This document shows, piece by piece, positions 34,817 to 43,342 of a DNA stretch of 64,000 nucleotides. A model generated the notes under the pieces. The model saw only the letters and a program-made list of their open reading frames with translations, made no database searches and was not told the DNA's origin. Within the stretch, counting starts at the first letter, position 1. Every line of letters begins with the position of its first letter. Made by a program: the position numbers and the translations under genes. Origin of the DNA: Sphingobium limneticum (GTDB lineage Bacteria > Pseudomonadota > Alphaproteobacteria > Sphingomonadales > Sphingomonadaceae); the NCBI RefSeq assembly GCF_008710155.1, contig NZ_VYPZ01000002.1:372001-436000 (forward strand), read 5' to 3'.

Positions 34817-35899
34817 ATGAGCCGTCCCCCCCGCGAAACCGCAGCCGCCCCCGAGCCGAAACCCGGCCGGCGCGCGTCGCAACGCCCGACCATTCGCGAC
34901 GTATCGCGGCTGGCCGGCGTGTCGCGCATGACGGTATCGCGGGTGCTGAGTGATCCCGAACTGGTCCTGCCGACCACGCGGGACAAGGTGCTGAAGGCCG
35001 TCGCCGACCTCGGCTACGTTCCCGACAAGACGGCGGGCAGCCTTTCCAGCCGCCGCACCGGCTTCATCGCATTGATGCTGCCGACGTTGACCAACGCCAA
35101 TTTCGCGGCGGTCGCCCATGGCCTGACGGAGGCGCTGCGGGAGGCCAATTATCATCTGCTGATCGCCTATACCGATTATGACATGGCGGAGGAGGAACGG
35201 CAGCTTTTGAACCTGCTCGCCCGCCGGCCCGAAGCGATCGTGCTGACCGGCGCCATGCACCGGCGCAATGCGTCGCGCATGCTGATGGCCGCCGACGTGC
35301 CGGTGGTGGAGATTGCCGACCTGCCCAGCCAGCCGATCGAACATGCGATCGGCTTTTCCAACTATCAGGTCGGCCGCACCGCCGCCCGCTATCTGCTCGA
35401 TCGCGGCTTCACCCGCATCGGCGCACTGGCCGCCTCGCCAGACGGCGAAGTCACCGACCATCGCGGCGAAGAACGTATGCGCGGGTTCGAGGATGAACTG
35501 CGCCTCGCCCGCCTGCCCACCGACGCCGTGCTGCGCCATGGCAGCGCGCCCGTCAGCTTCCACCATGGGGCCACCGCCTTTCGCGCTTTGGTGGAAGCAC
35601 AGCCGGATATCGAGGCGATCTTCGCCGTGTCCGACCTGTCCGCCGTCGGCGCGGTGATGGAGGCGCAGCGCATGCATATCCGCATTCCCGATGACATCTC
35701 CATCATGGGGTTCGGCGACTTCGAAATCGGGCGGGAGATCAATCCGGCCCTCACCACCATCCATGTCGATTTCCGCGCACTGGGGCTTCGCACCGGCAAG
35801 ATGCTGGTCGACATGCTCGCCAGCGATGCCACCCCGGCCCCGTCCGTCGTCGACGTGGGCCTGCGCATCGTGGAGCGGGCCTCCATCAAGGACAGATAA
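34817..35899 (+). CDS. LacI-family transcription regulator (GntR-like)
   Basis: A 360-residue regulator. Its HTH lies near residues 25-48 (TIRDVSRLAGVSRMTVSRVL), preceded by an unusual 22-residue Arg/Pro-rich N-terminal tail, and is followed by the hinge and a periplasmic-binding-protein-like effector domain (GFIALMLPTLTN ... VSDLSAVGAVMEAQ). It is closest in wording to gluconate-utilisation repressors. AGGAAAG precedes the ATG. It lies inside the sugar-acid operon and is the obvious candidate to bind the sites at 33280, 33355, 43105 and 43294, with gluconate, idonate or a phosphorylated product as inducer. Confidence 0.88.
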   Translation: MSRPPRETAAAPEPKPGRRASQRPTIRDVSRLAGVSRMTVSRVLSDPELVLPTTRDKVLKAVADLGYVPDKTAGSLSSRRTGFIALMLPTLTNANFAAVAHGLTEALREANYHLLIAYTDYDMAEEERQLLNLLARRPEAIVLTGAMHRRNASRMLMAADVPVVEIADLPSQPIEHAIGFSNYQVGRTAARYLLDRGFTRIGALAASPDGEVTDHRGEERMRGFEDELRLARLPTDAVLRHGSAPVSFHHGATAFRALVEAQPDIEAIFAVSDLSAVGAVMEAQRMHIRIPDDISIMGFGDFEIGREINPALTTIHVDFRALGLRTGKMLVDMLASDATPAPSVVDVGLRIVERASIKDR

Positions 35900-35900
35900 T

Positions 35901-36782
35901 ATGCAGCTTGCGGTCATCGGCGTGGGTGTCATGGGGTCGGCGATCGCCGGCCGCCTGCTGGATAGCGGGGCCACCCTCCACCTCTATGATCGCAATGCCG
36001 CGCAGATGGCGCCTTTGATCGCGCGCGGCGCGATCGCCTCTGGCAGTGCGCGCGAAGCAACCGCCAATGCCGACCATGTCATCATCAGCCTGAACAGCGC
36101 GGCCATCGTCGAACAGGCCGTCTTCGGCCCCGACGGCGTGGCGCAGGCGGCGGGTGCCGGCAAGCTGCTGATCGATATGTCCAGCATCGACGCCGGCCGC
36201 ACCGCGATCATGGCGCAACGCCTGCGCGAAGAAACCGGCATGGGTTGGGTCGATGCGCCTTTGTCGGGTGGGGCGCCCGCCGCCGCGCAGGGCAAGCTGA
36301 CCTTGATGGTCGGCGGCACGGCGGAGGATTTCGCCCGCGCCCGCCCCGTGCTGGATCATCTTTCCATCAACATCACCCTGTTCGGCCCGCCCGGCGCGGG
36401 CCAGACGGTGAAGCTGATCAACCAGATATTGTGCGCCAATGCTTTCATGGCCGTCGCCGAAGCGGTCCGCTTTGCCGAAGCCCATGGCGTGGACGCCACG
36501 CTGATCCCCGCCGCCCTTGCCGGCGGCCGTGCCGACAGCCGCATCCTTCAGGAATATATGGGGAAAATGGCCCGGCGCGATTACACGCCGACCGGCCGCA
36601 TCGACAATATGCTGAAAGATCTGGAGACGGTGCAGGCTTCCGCATTGGCGACCCGCACGCCGCTGCCCGTCACCTCTCTGATCGCCGACCTGCACCGCAT
36701 GGCCGTCGCGGGCGGCCTCGGCCCGGCGGACAGCGCCGCCTATATGCGCTTGTTCGACATCGACGGGGAGCAGCCGGCATGA
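35901..36782 (+). CDS. 3-hydroxyisobutyrate-dehydrogenase-family oxidoreductase
   Basis: A 293-residue beta-hydroxyacid dehydrogenase with nucleotide-binding IGVGVMGSAIAGRL, substrate loop DAPLSGGAPAAAQGKLT and the catalytic-lysine motif GQTVKLINQ. Relatives reduce tartronate semialdehyde, 3-hydroxyisobutyrate or succinic semialdehyde, or act on sugar acids; the substrate here is undefined. The start is one base after the LacI-family gene stop and its end overlaps gntK (ATGA), so it is embedded in the operon. Confidence 0.85.
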   Translation: MQLAVIGVGVMGSAIAGRLLDSGATLHLYDRNAAQMAPLIARGAIASGSAREATANADHVIISLNSAAIVEQAVFGPDGVAQAAGAGKLLIDMSSIDAGRTAIMAQRLREETGMGWVDAPLSGGAPAAAQGKLTLMVGGTAEDFARARPVLDHLSINITLFGPPGAGQTVKLINQILCANAFMAVAEAVRFAEAHGVDATLIPAALAGGRADSRILQEYMGKMARRDYTPTGRIDNMLKDLETVQASALATRTPLPVTSLIADLHRMAVAGGLGPADSAAYMRLFDIDGEQPA

Positions 36783-37273
36783 CCCGCGCCGTCGTGGTGA
36801 TGGGCGTAGCGGGCTGCGGCAAGTCCACCCTGGGTCGCGCCCTCGCGCAACATCTGGGCTGGTCCTTCGTGGAGGGCGACCTGTGCCACCCGCCCGAAAA
36901 TGTCGCCCGCATGACCGCCGGCGTGCCCCTGGACGACGAAGCGCGCCAGCCCTTCCTGCGCAATGTCGCCACCGCACTGATCGCCTCACGGCAAGGCGCC
37001 GTCGCCTCCTGCTCCGCGCTTAAGCGCGACTATCGCGACCTGATCCGGCAGCAGGTGGGCGATGTGCTGTTCGCCCTGCCCCATCTGTCCCGCGCCGATC
37101 TGGAACGGCGCATGTCCCAGCGCCCCGGCCATTTCATGCCGACTTCCCTGCTCGACAGCCAGCTTGCCACGCTGGAACCGCCCGACACGGACGAGCGGGC
37201 GCTGATCATCGACGGCAACCTACCCGTTGCCGAGCAGGTCCGCCAGATCGAAGCCGCGCTGCACCCATCATAA
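36779..37273 (+). CDS. gntK: Gluconokinase
   Basis: A 164-residue P-loop kinase that phosphorylates D-gluconate to 6-phosphogluconate. The Walker A is GVAGCGKST at residues 9-17, followed by FVEGDLCHPPENVARMTAGV, and SCSALKRDYRDLIR is characteristic of GntK. With IdnD and the IdnO-like reductase, it completes the L-idonate to 6-phosphogluconate route, which can then enter the Entner-Doudoroff or pentose phosphate pathway. The ATG overlaps the preceding stop. Confidence 0.93.
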   Translation: MTRAVVVMGVAGCGKSTLGRALAQHLGWSFVEGDLCHPPENVARMTAGVPLDDEARQPFLRNVATALIASRQGAVASCSALKRDYRDLIRQQVGDVLFALPHLSRADLERRMSQRPGHFMPTSLLDSQLATLEPPDTDERALIIDGNLPVAEQVRQIEAALHPS

Positions 37274-37313
37274 AGAGGCTGACGTCGCCAGCCCGCAAAA
37301 CGAGAGGATGACC

Positions 37314-38663
37314 ATGGCCCTGATGCCCCAGCCGGACATCGCCGCCCCTGACGCCACCGACCAGCGCCCATGGCCGAACCCGCGCCGGGCCTGGACCGTG
37401 GCGCTGCTGCTATCGCTCGCCTCGATCGCGTCGCAGTTCGACCGGGTCGTCCTCAACCTGACCGTCGAACCGGTGAAAGCGGAATTCGGCCTGGACGACA
37501 CCAGCTTCGCGCTGTTGCAGGGGGTCGCCTTCGGCATCTTCTACACGCTGGGCGCGGTGCCGCTCGGCCGCCTTGCCGACCGCTATGAGCGGCGCATCGT
37601 ATTGGGCATCAGCCTCTTTTTCTTCAGCCTCGCCTCCATGGCATCGGGCCTGTCCCGCAATTTCTCGCAACTCTTCCTCTCGCGCGTCGCGGTCGGCTGC
37701 GGCGAAGCCAGCGTCACGCCCAGCGGCCTGTCGTTGCTGAGCGACCTGTTCCCCCCCGAAAAACTAGGCCGCGCCGTCAGCGTCTTTTTCCTGAGCGCGC
37801 CCTTCGGGATCGGCCTGGCCTTCATGGCCGGGGGCAAGCTGCTCCAGTCGCTCACCGAACGCTGGCACGGCACCGGCCTGCCCTTTGGCCTTGAACCTTG
37901 GCAAGCCGCCTTCCTGATCGTCGGCGCCCCCGGCCTGCTGCTCGCGCCGCTGCTGCTCTTCATGAAGGAACCGGAACGGCGCGGCCCCGGTGGCACGACC
38001 CCGCTCACGATCCCCGAAGTGCTGGGCGTCATCCGCGCCCGCCGACGCGCACTCACCCTGATGTTCGCCGGCTTCTCGATGGTGACGGTGGTGAACTTCG
38101 CCTATAATGTCTGGACGCCAGCGCTGTTCGCGCGCGTCTATGGCTGGACCCCGGCGCAGGTCGGCATCGGCTTCGGCCTCATCATGATGATCTGCGGCAC
38201 GGGCGGCACCTATTTCGCCGGCTGGCTGAGCGACCGGCTGACCCGCGCCGGCCATGTCGATGCCCATCTGCGCGTCGCCGCCTTCGGCTTCCTTGCCTGC
38301 GGCGTCTTCGGCACGCTCGCACCGCTGATGCCCAATGCCTGGGCGGCACTGGCGCTGATCGCGCCGGCGATGTTCCTCAGCTGCATGCCCGTCCCCTGCG
38401 CCGGCACCGCGCTGCAACTCATCCTGCCCAACCGCGCGCGGGGACAGGTGACGGCACTCTACATCATGGTGATCTCGCTGGTCGGCATCGGCATCGGCCC
38501 TGTGGTGATCGGCTTCATGACCGATCATCTCTTCACCGCCCCCACCGACATCCGCTATTCCCTCGCCATCGTCGTCGGCTGCGCCGCCCCGATCATGTGC
38601 GCGCTGCTGCTACTGGCGCTAAAGCCGTACAGGGCGCTGAGGCTGGCGGGACTGGAGGGGTGA
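37314..38663 (+). CDS. Spinster-type MFS transporter
   Basis: A 449-residue carrier with 12 predicted TM helices. The early DRVVLNLTVEPVKAEFGLD and the loop GRLADRYERR (MFS motif A variant) match the Spinster-like MFS group frequent in sphingomonads. GAGAGG lies 6 bases before the ATG at 37314, so this start is preferred over the ATG at 37308. It is the last gene of the plus-strand sugar-acid operon and is likely to carry gluconate, idonate or a related acid across the inner membrane; the substrate is inferred. Confidence 0.85.
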   Translation: MALMPQPDIAAPDATDQRPWPNPRRAWTVALLLSLASIASQFDRVVLNLTVEPVKAEFGLDDTSFALLQGVAFGIFYTLGAVPLGRLADRYERRIVLGISLFFFSLASMASGLSRNFSQLFLSRVAVGCGEASVTPSGLSLLSDLFPPEKLGRAVSVFFLSAPFGIGLAFMAGGKLLQSLTERWHGTGLPFGLEPWQAAFLIVGAPGLLLAPLLLFMKEPERRGPGGTTPLTIPEVLGVIRARRRALTLMFAGFSMVTVVNFAYNVWTPALFARVYGWTPAQVGIGFGLIMMICGTGGTYFAGWLSDRLTRAGHVDAHLRVAAFGFLACGVFGTLAPLMPNAWAALALIAPAMFLSCMPVPCAGTALQLILPNRARGQVTALYIMVISLVGIGIGPVVIGFMTDHLFTAPTDIRYSLAIVVGCAAPIMCALLLLALKPYRALRLAGLEG

Positions 38664-38687
38664 CGTCACACGCCCCTACCTATTCAT

Positions 38688-38774
38688 CGTCACCCCGGAC
38701 TTGATCCGGGGTCCAGCTGTTCTTCTGCCTTCGCCAAAAAAGAAGCGGGATGCCGGGTCAAGCTCGGCATGACG
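38688..38774. repeat. Dispersed palindrome, CGTCACCCCGGACTTGATCC type
   Basis: The left part (38688-38714) and right part ending GCCGGGTCAAGCTCGGCATGACG (split around 38752-38774) are imperfect reverse complements with an inner CCGG-type hairpin in each arm. This form of intergenic palindrome is commonly dispersed in alphaproteobacterial genomes. It lies 25 bases after the MFS gene. Confidence 0.7.
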
Positions 38775-38819
38775 GAAAGGCTGAAACTGCAAGCGACTAG
38801 AATTGGACATACCAAAATG

Positions 38820-38937
38820 CCGTTCGTCCTGAGTAGGGACAGAGCGAAGGCGAAGGCGCGTATCGAAGGATAAGCGAGACGCATGGATCCTTCGATACGC
38901 TTCTTCGACAAGTTCAGCAGCTACTCAGGACGAACGG
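38820..38937. repeat. Dispersed palindromic repeat, copy 2 (TATCGAAG family)
   Basis: Outer arms 38820-38836 and 38921-38937 are perfect 17-base reverse complements, and inner arms GCGTATCGAAGGA (38858-38870) and TCCTTCGATACGC (38888-38900) are also perfect. The same modules make up the element at 6603-6743, showing a two-level nested hairpin family. Confidence 0.75.
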
Positions 38938-39126
38938 GGGTTAACCTTCTAACCACCCAATCCTATCCTACCCCCGCTCCATCTGCTATCCCTCACCCCG
39001 CTCTTTCCCATCGTCCGCACCCGCACCCCGCCACGACATAAAATATCCAACATTCATTCCAAAATGTCGCAAACGGCAGGAAATGTGCGAAGTTAAGCGC
39101 CGACTTTCCTACAGTACGCACAAAAA

Positions 39127-39156
39127 AAGCCCGGTCGCGTGCAGTCGACCGGGCTT
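39127..39156 (-). terminator. Intrinsic terminator of the isocitrate-lyase-family gene
   Basis: Bases 39127-39137 and 39146-39156 form an 11-bp GC-rich stem with an 8-base loop. On the minus strand it is followed by a run of seven T. It lies 21 bases after the gene stop at 39178. Confidence 0.85.
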
Positions 39157-39177
39157 CCAGGGGAGAGGATTTACGCC

Positions 39178-40122
39178 TTAAAGGCGATCGTCGATCGAGG
39201 AGCGGACGAAGCCTTCAGGGAAGCTTTCGACCTGATTGCCGACGATCGTATATTCCTTGGCCCGGCCCGAGAAACGGCCCTCCAGCTCCATATAGCTTTG
39301 CGGATCGAACAAAGGCGTGGCGCTCATGCCCATGATGCCGGTCGCGTCGACCTTCTCGCAGGTATAGTCGCAGCCCTGCTGAGCGAAGTTGCGGATGCCA
39401 TGTTCCAGCATCCCGTCCATCGCGGCCTTCAGCGTATAGTGCATCGTCATCATGTTGAAGCCGAGCGGATGGATCTGGTCCACCGTCACCGCGGGCTTGC
39501 CGTTGATGTTGCGCACGTCTGGGAACATCTTCCACCCCGGCACCCGCGCCGACACATATTGCGCATGCTCCAGCGTACCGATCTTGACCACGGTGGTCAT
39601 CTTCGCGCCCAGTTCATGCGCCAGCCGCATCCGCTCGCAGCCTTCGTCCATCTGCGTTTCCGGGTCGGCATTGGTCCGCGCGATCAGGAAGCAATTGGTG
39701 CCCTCCAGCGCCGCGAGCGCCGCGCGCACCTTTTCCAGATAGCGTTCGCGCGGCAGCAGGCCGGTGGATTCCTCCATATCGTCGGCATCCTCCAGCTGAA
39801 GCGCGGTCGCGCCCGCCATCGCCATGCGCCGCGCGCTGCGATACACGGCCAGCGGCCCGCCAAAGCCATCCTCGATATCGGCGGCCAGCGGAATGGGCGA
39901 TGTCTGGCTGATGCGGCTGGTGATCCATTCCACATCGGTCAGGTTGCTGAAGCCATAGTCGATCACGCCGTTCATCGCGATCGACACTTCGCCGCCCGAC
40001 AGCATCATCGCTTCGAAGCCGACCATCTCCACCGCCCGTGCCGATGCACAGTCGTAGACGCAGGGAGCGACGATGCACTTGTCGCTGGTTTCGAGCAGTT
40101 GTTGCAGAGACTTTTTCGCCAT
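39178..40122 (-). CDS. Isocitrate lyase/PEP mutase superfamily protein
   Basis: A 314-residue TIM-barrel enzyme. The metal-binding acid motif LQLEDADD and the segment IARTNADPE match the superfamily, but the KKCGH motif of true isocitrate lyases is not evident, so a C-C lyase, oxaloacetate decarboxylase or phosphonate-type activity is more likely than the glyoxylate-cycle enzyme. It could cleave a C6 or C4 acid product from the sugar-acid pathway; that is inference. It follows the TBDR gene by 96 bases, with a short CCGGCCCT/AGGGCCGG hairpin (40168-40199) in between. Confidence 0.8.
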   Translation of the reverse strand: MAKKSLQQLLETSDKCIVAPCVYDCASARAVEMVGFEAMMLSGGEVSIAMNGVIDYGFSNLTDVEWITSRISQTSPIPLAADIEDGFGGPLAVYRSARRMAMAGATALQLEDADDMEESTGLLPRERYLEKVRAALAALEGTNCFLIARTNADPETQMDEGCERMRLAHELGAKMTTVVKIGTLEHAQYVSARVPGWKMFPDVRNINGKPAVTVDQIHPLGFNMMTMHYTLKAAMDGMLEHGIRNFAQQGCDYTCEKVDATGIMGMSATPLFDPQSYMELEGRFSGRAKEYTIVGNQVESFPEGFVRSSIDDRL

Positions 40123-40218
40123 GGGCTTGCCAATTTCCTTTGTTGGATGGGGTGGTGTCTGTCTGGACCGGCCCTAGTCCGGGGTGGGAAGAGGGCCGGC
40201 ACCGCGAAGTTCGAACAA

Positions 40219-43059
40219 CTACATGCGGATGCGGGCGCCGACCTTGAAGTAGCGGCCGATCGGATCGAAATAGACCTGGTTGGTGGCGCCCTGCGCGCTG
40301 GCGGCGAGCGGCGGGTCTTTATCCAGCAAATTGTTGACCACGCCGAACAGCTCGAACTGGTCGTTCACCTTCACCGTCGCGCCAAGGTCGAGATAGAATC
40401 GGCCGGCGACGCGGTTATTGTTCACGCTGTTGGGCAGGCCGGCCGAATAACCGTCATCCTGCGGCCCCAGCAACGTCGTGTCGAACACGCCCTTGGGGAT
40501 ATATTTGCCGTGCAGGTTCAATGCGACGCTGCCCAGATCCCACAGCACCGTGCCGTCCACGATCCAGTCCGGAACGCCTGTCGTGGTGCCGGGGCGATAG
40601 CCGGTCTGGCCGGTGCGATCGATGCCGCCGATTTCCAGCTTCAGATAATGGGTGGCGAGCAGGCGGAAGTCGAGGCTGCCGAGCGTGCCGACATCGGTGC
40701 GATAGCTGGCCTCGATATCGATGCCGCGATTGCGCACCTGGCTGACATTCTGGAGCACGTCGCTGACGCTGGTGAGCGCACCTGCTCCATCGCGCTGCAC
40801 GAAGTTGCACAGCGACGTCTGCCCCGCCGCGCAGCGATCGACCACCACCTGCGCGCCCAGGGTCGAAATCGCGCCCTTCAAGTCGATGTCATAATAATCG
40901 ACCGAGAAGCGGAAATTGCGCAGGAAGCCCTTGGGCGCTAGCACCACGCCAGCCGTCCAGGTATCGGCCTTTTCCGCTGACAATTGCTGGTTGGCGCCGG
41001 AGAAGCTGTTCACCTGAATCTGCGCGCCATTGTTGAGCGGATCGACGATCGTGGTGCGGCCCAGCGTTACCGGACCGAACAACTCCGTCAGGTTAGGCGC
41101 CCGAATGTCACGCGACCGGGTGACGCGGAAACGCACTTCTTCTATCGGGGCATAGACGCCGCCCAGCTTCCAGGTGGTGGCATTGACCGTCGTGGTGTCC
41201 AGTCCGGGGCTGGAGCGGCGATAATGGGTGCGGCGGACCGCGCCGTTCAACTCCAGCGTCTGGGCGAATGCGACGTCCTTCAGGATCGGCGCCTGCGCCT
41301 CCAGATAGGCTTCGGCGACGCGGATGCTGCCATTCACTGCCTTGCCATTGAACGACCAGAAGGCGTTGGCAGTGGATAGTGCGTCGGCCGTGCCGACCGC
41401 CTTGTCGCTGCGATATTCGCCGCCCGCCGCGATCGAAAAGTCCCCGCCCGGCAGCGGAAAGACCGCGCCGTTGATATTGGCGGCGATCACATGCTCGGTC
41501 GTGTCGGTGGTCTGATAGCCCGAAGGCGCGATATAGGCGGCGGCCGCCGGCGAGATATTGCCGGCGCCGAACAGGTTGATCGGCACGCAATTGGGGTCGT
41601 TATTGGCGGGGTTGGCGTCGGCATTGATGCCGCACATAATCTGCCCGTTCACATTGACCGCATTGGCGGCGTTGGTGACGCGCGAGGACACGACGTTACC
41701 GGTGTAATCCTGCCGGAATTCATTGCGACCATATTGATAATAGGCGTCCCAGCGCCAGTTGTCGCTGATCCTGCCCTCCAGCGAGAGCACCGCGCGATAG
41801 GTCTGGTTGTCGCTATGATTGACCGACCCACCCAGGTCCATCAGCGCGCGGCCCAGGCTGAACGAACTGATGCCGTTCGCGTCCATGATCGCCGCGACAC
41901 CTGATGGCAGATAGGCATTGTTGCGCTGGATCGTCTGCGTCGTGCGCGCGACCGACCCGATCACCATACCCTTCGACCGGGCATAGGACAGGTCGAGATT
42001 GGCCTTCAACGCGTCGGAAAATTCGTAGGACGCCTGGCTGTAGGTGACGAACCGCTTGACCGGCGGGATCAGCAGGATGCCGTCCAGAAATCCGTTGCGC
42101 ACGGATTCTTCGCCCCCTTGCGTGAAGAGCGGCGATGGATTGGTGCCATAGATGGTGCCGAAATTATAGGCATGGGTCGTGCCGTTCGGATTGAACGCCA
42201 GCCCGCGCAACGGCCCGGTATTGGCGACGATCAGGCCGCCCGACGAGATGTTCCCGGTGCCGGCCGGTCCGCCACGGATACTGGCGGGCAGTCCGCCCGC
42301 ACCCGCCGGCGTATTGCCGATCAGCTGTTCGCGCGGGCACCAGCTGCGGGTGTAGCAATCACCCATCCCGTCCGACTTGTCATATTCGCCCGCGATCATG
42401 AAATGACCCTTGTCGTCGGCGAATTTCGTGCCCCAGGCGAGCTGGGCATTTTGCTGCCCATAATCGCCCCGGCCGGAAAGGCCCGCTTGGATCGAGCCTT
42501 TGAGGCCAGTCAGGTCGCGGTCGAGGATGAAGTTGACGACGCCCGCCACCGCGTCCGACCCATAGGCCGCCGACGCGCCGCCGGTCACGACTTCGGTCCG
42601 CGACACCAGCGAACTGGGGATCAGATTGACGTCGATCGTCCCCTGCGTGGTCGAAGGCACGAACCGCTTGCCGTCCAGCAGCACCAGCGTGCGCGTGGCA
42701 CCCAGGCCGCGCAGGTCGAGCACGCGCGCGCCGATATTGCCGCCCACCGCCTGCTGCGTCGCCGGCGTCACCAGCGGACGGAAGGACGGCAATTCGTTCA
42801 GGGCGTCGCCGACATTGGTGATGGCGCGCTGGGCCAGCCGTTCCTCTCCAACCACGGTGACGGGCGTGGGCGCATTGAAACCGGACCGGGCGATGCGCGA
42901 GCCGGTCACGACGATATCGGCGGCGGCCACGTCATCCACTTCGGCCTGTTGTGGCCGGGGCGCTGCCTGCTGCGCCATCGCCGGCACGACCAGCGCGCAC
43001 AGTGCCGCCCCGCCGCCCATCAATCCATATTTGAAGCGATTCACCATCATACGATGCAT
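40219..43059 (-). CDS. TonB-dependent outer-membrane receptor of the sugar-acid regulon
   Basis: A 946-residue receptor with signal peptide (cleaved near PAMAQ), TonB-box-like ADIVVTGSRIARSGF, plug motifs (ALNELPSFRPL, LDLRGLGATRTLVLLDGKRF, GASAAYGSDAVAGVVNFIL) and a barrel ending FKVGARIRM. The plug pattern and size match receptors for oligosaccharide or glycoside uptake in sphingomonads. GGGAGG lies about 8 bases before the ATG at 43059. A copy of the shared operator-like site (43105-43119) lies 46 bases upstream, linking expression to the idonate/gluconate genes. Confidence 0.92.
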   Translation of the reverse strand: MHRMMVNRFKYGLMGGGAALCALVVPAMAQQAAPRPQQAEVDDVAAADIVVTGSRIARSGFNAPTPVTVVGEERLAQRAITNVGDALNELPSFRPLVTPATQQAVGGNIGARVLDLRGLGATRTLVLLDGKRFVPSTTQGTIDVNLIPSSLVSRTEVVTGGASAAYGSDAVAGVVNFILDRDLTGLKGSIQAGLSGRGDYGQQNAQLAWGTKFADDKGHFMIAGEYDKSDGMGDCYTRSWCPREQLIGNTPAGAGGLPASIRGGPAGTGNISSGGLIVANTGPLRGLAFNPNGTTHAYNFGTIYGTNPSPLFTQGGEESVRNGFLDGILLIPPVKRFVTYSQASYEFSDALKANLDLSYARSKGMVIGSVARTTQTIQRNNAYLPSGVAAIMDANGISSFSLGRALMDLGGSVNHSDNQTYRAVLSLEGRISDNWRWDAYYQYGRNEFRQDYTGNVVSSRVTNAANAVNVNGQIMCGINADANPANNDPNCVPINLFGAGNISPAAAAYIAPSGYQTTDTTEHVIAANINGAVFPLPGGDFSIAAGGEYRSDKAVGTADALSTANAFWSFNGKAVNGSIRVAEAYLEAQAPILKDVAFAQTLELNGAVRRTHYRRSSPGLDTTTVNATTWKLGGVYAPIEEVRFRVTRSRDIRAPNLTELFGPVTLGRTTIVDPLNNGAQIQVNSFSGANQQLSAEKADTWTAGVVLAPKGFLRNFRFSVDYYDIDLKGAISTLGAQVVVDRCAAGQTSLCNFVQRDGAGALTSVSDVLQNVSQVRNRGIDIEASYRTDVGTLGSLDFRLLATHYLKLEIGGIDRTGQTGYRPGTTTGVPDWIVDGTVLWDLGSVALNLHGKYIPKGVFDTTLLGPQDDGYSAGLPNSVNNNRVAGRFYLDLGATVKVNDQFELFGVVNNLLDKDPPLAASAQGATNQVYFDPIGRYFKVGARIRM

Positions 43060-43104
43060 CAACTCATCCTCCCAACACTGCCGGATCTACCATCCGCTTG
43101 CTCG

Positions 43105-43119
43105 TGATATCGGTCACAT
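43105..43119. promoter_or_regulatory. Shared regulon site, copy 2 (TGATATCGGTCACAT)
   Basis: TGATATCGGTCACAT differs from the other two copies by one base. It lies 46 bases upstream of the TBDR start. With the flanking G it begins GTGA and contains TCAC, giving partial dyad symmetry as in GTGACCGGTCAC at 33280. Confidence 0.65.
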
Positions 43120-43293
43120 TAAACAAGATGACGGGACAAGGCAATCCCCTTGCAGGCATGAAATATCAAGGGCTCTTATCCGCCCCACGTTGCGCACATC
43201 CGTTATTTTTGGCTTTTTCCCGTTCTATTTCCGGAAAATATCTCAGAAAAATCTGCAGCCGCGAATCGCCGACTTGGCCGGCTTGAAGCAATT

Positions 43294-43308
43294 TGATATC
43301 GGTCCCAT
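43294..43308. promoter_or_regulatory. Shared regulon site, copy 3 (TGATATCGGTCCCAT)
   Basis: Identical over 15 bases to the site before idnD at 33355-33369. It ends 34 bases before the alcohol dehydrogenase ATG at 43343. A regulator bound here would block transcription start or early elongation of that gene. Confidence 0.65.
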
Positions 43309-43342
43309 GGATAATGCACTCAGGCTAAAGGAAGAGGACCAT

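Larger units (their letters stand above)
38664..39126. other. Gene-free region with two dispersed repeats
   Basis: No credible gene is seen in this stretch between the MFS carrier and the isocitrate-lyase-family gene terminator. It holds two different palindromic repeats (listed separately), followed by about 190 bases that are pyrimidine-rich then AT-rich with no recognisable feature. Confidence 0.6.

Noticed and set aside
39178..40122. Annotation as a true isocitrate lyase (aceA)
   Set aside because: At 314 residues it is too short and the KKCGH motif was not found, so only the superfamily is assigned.
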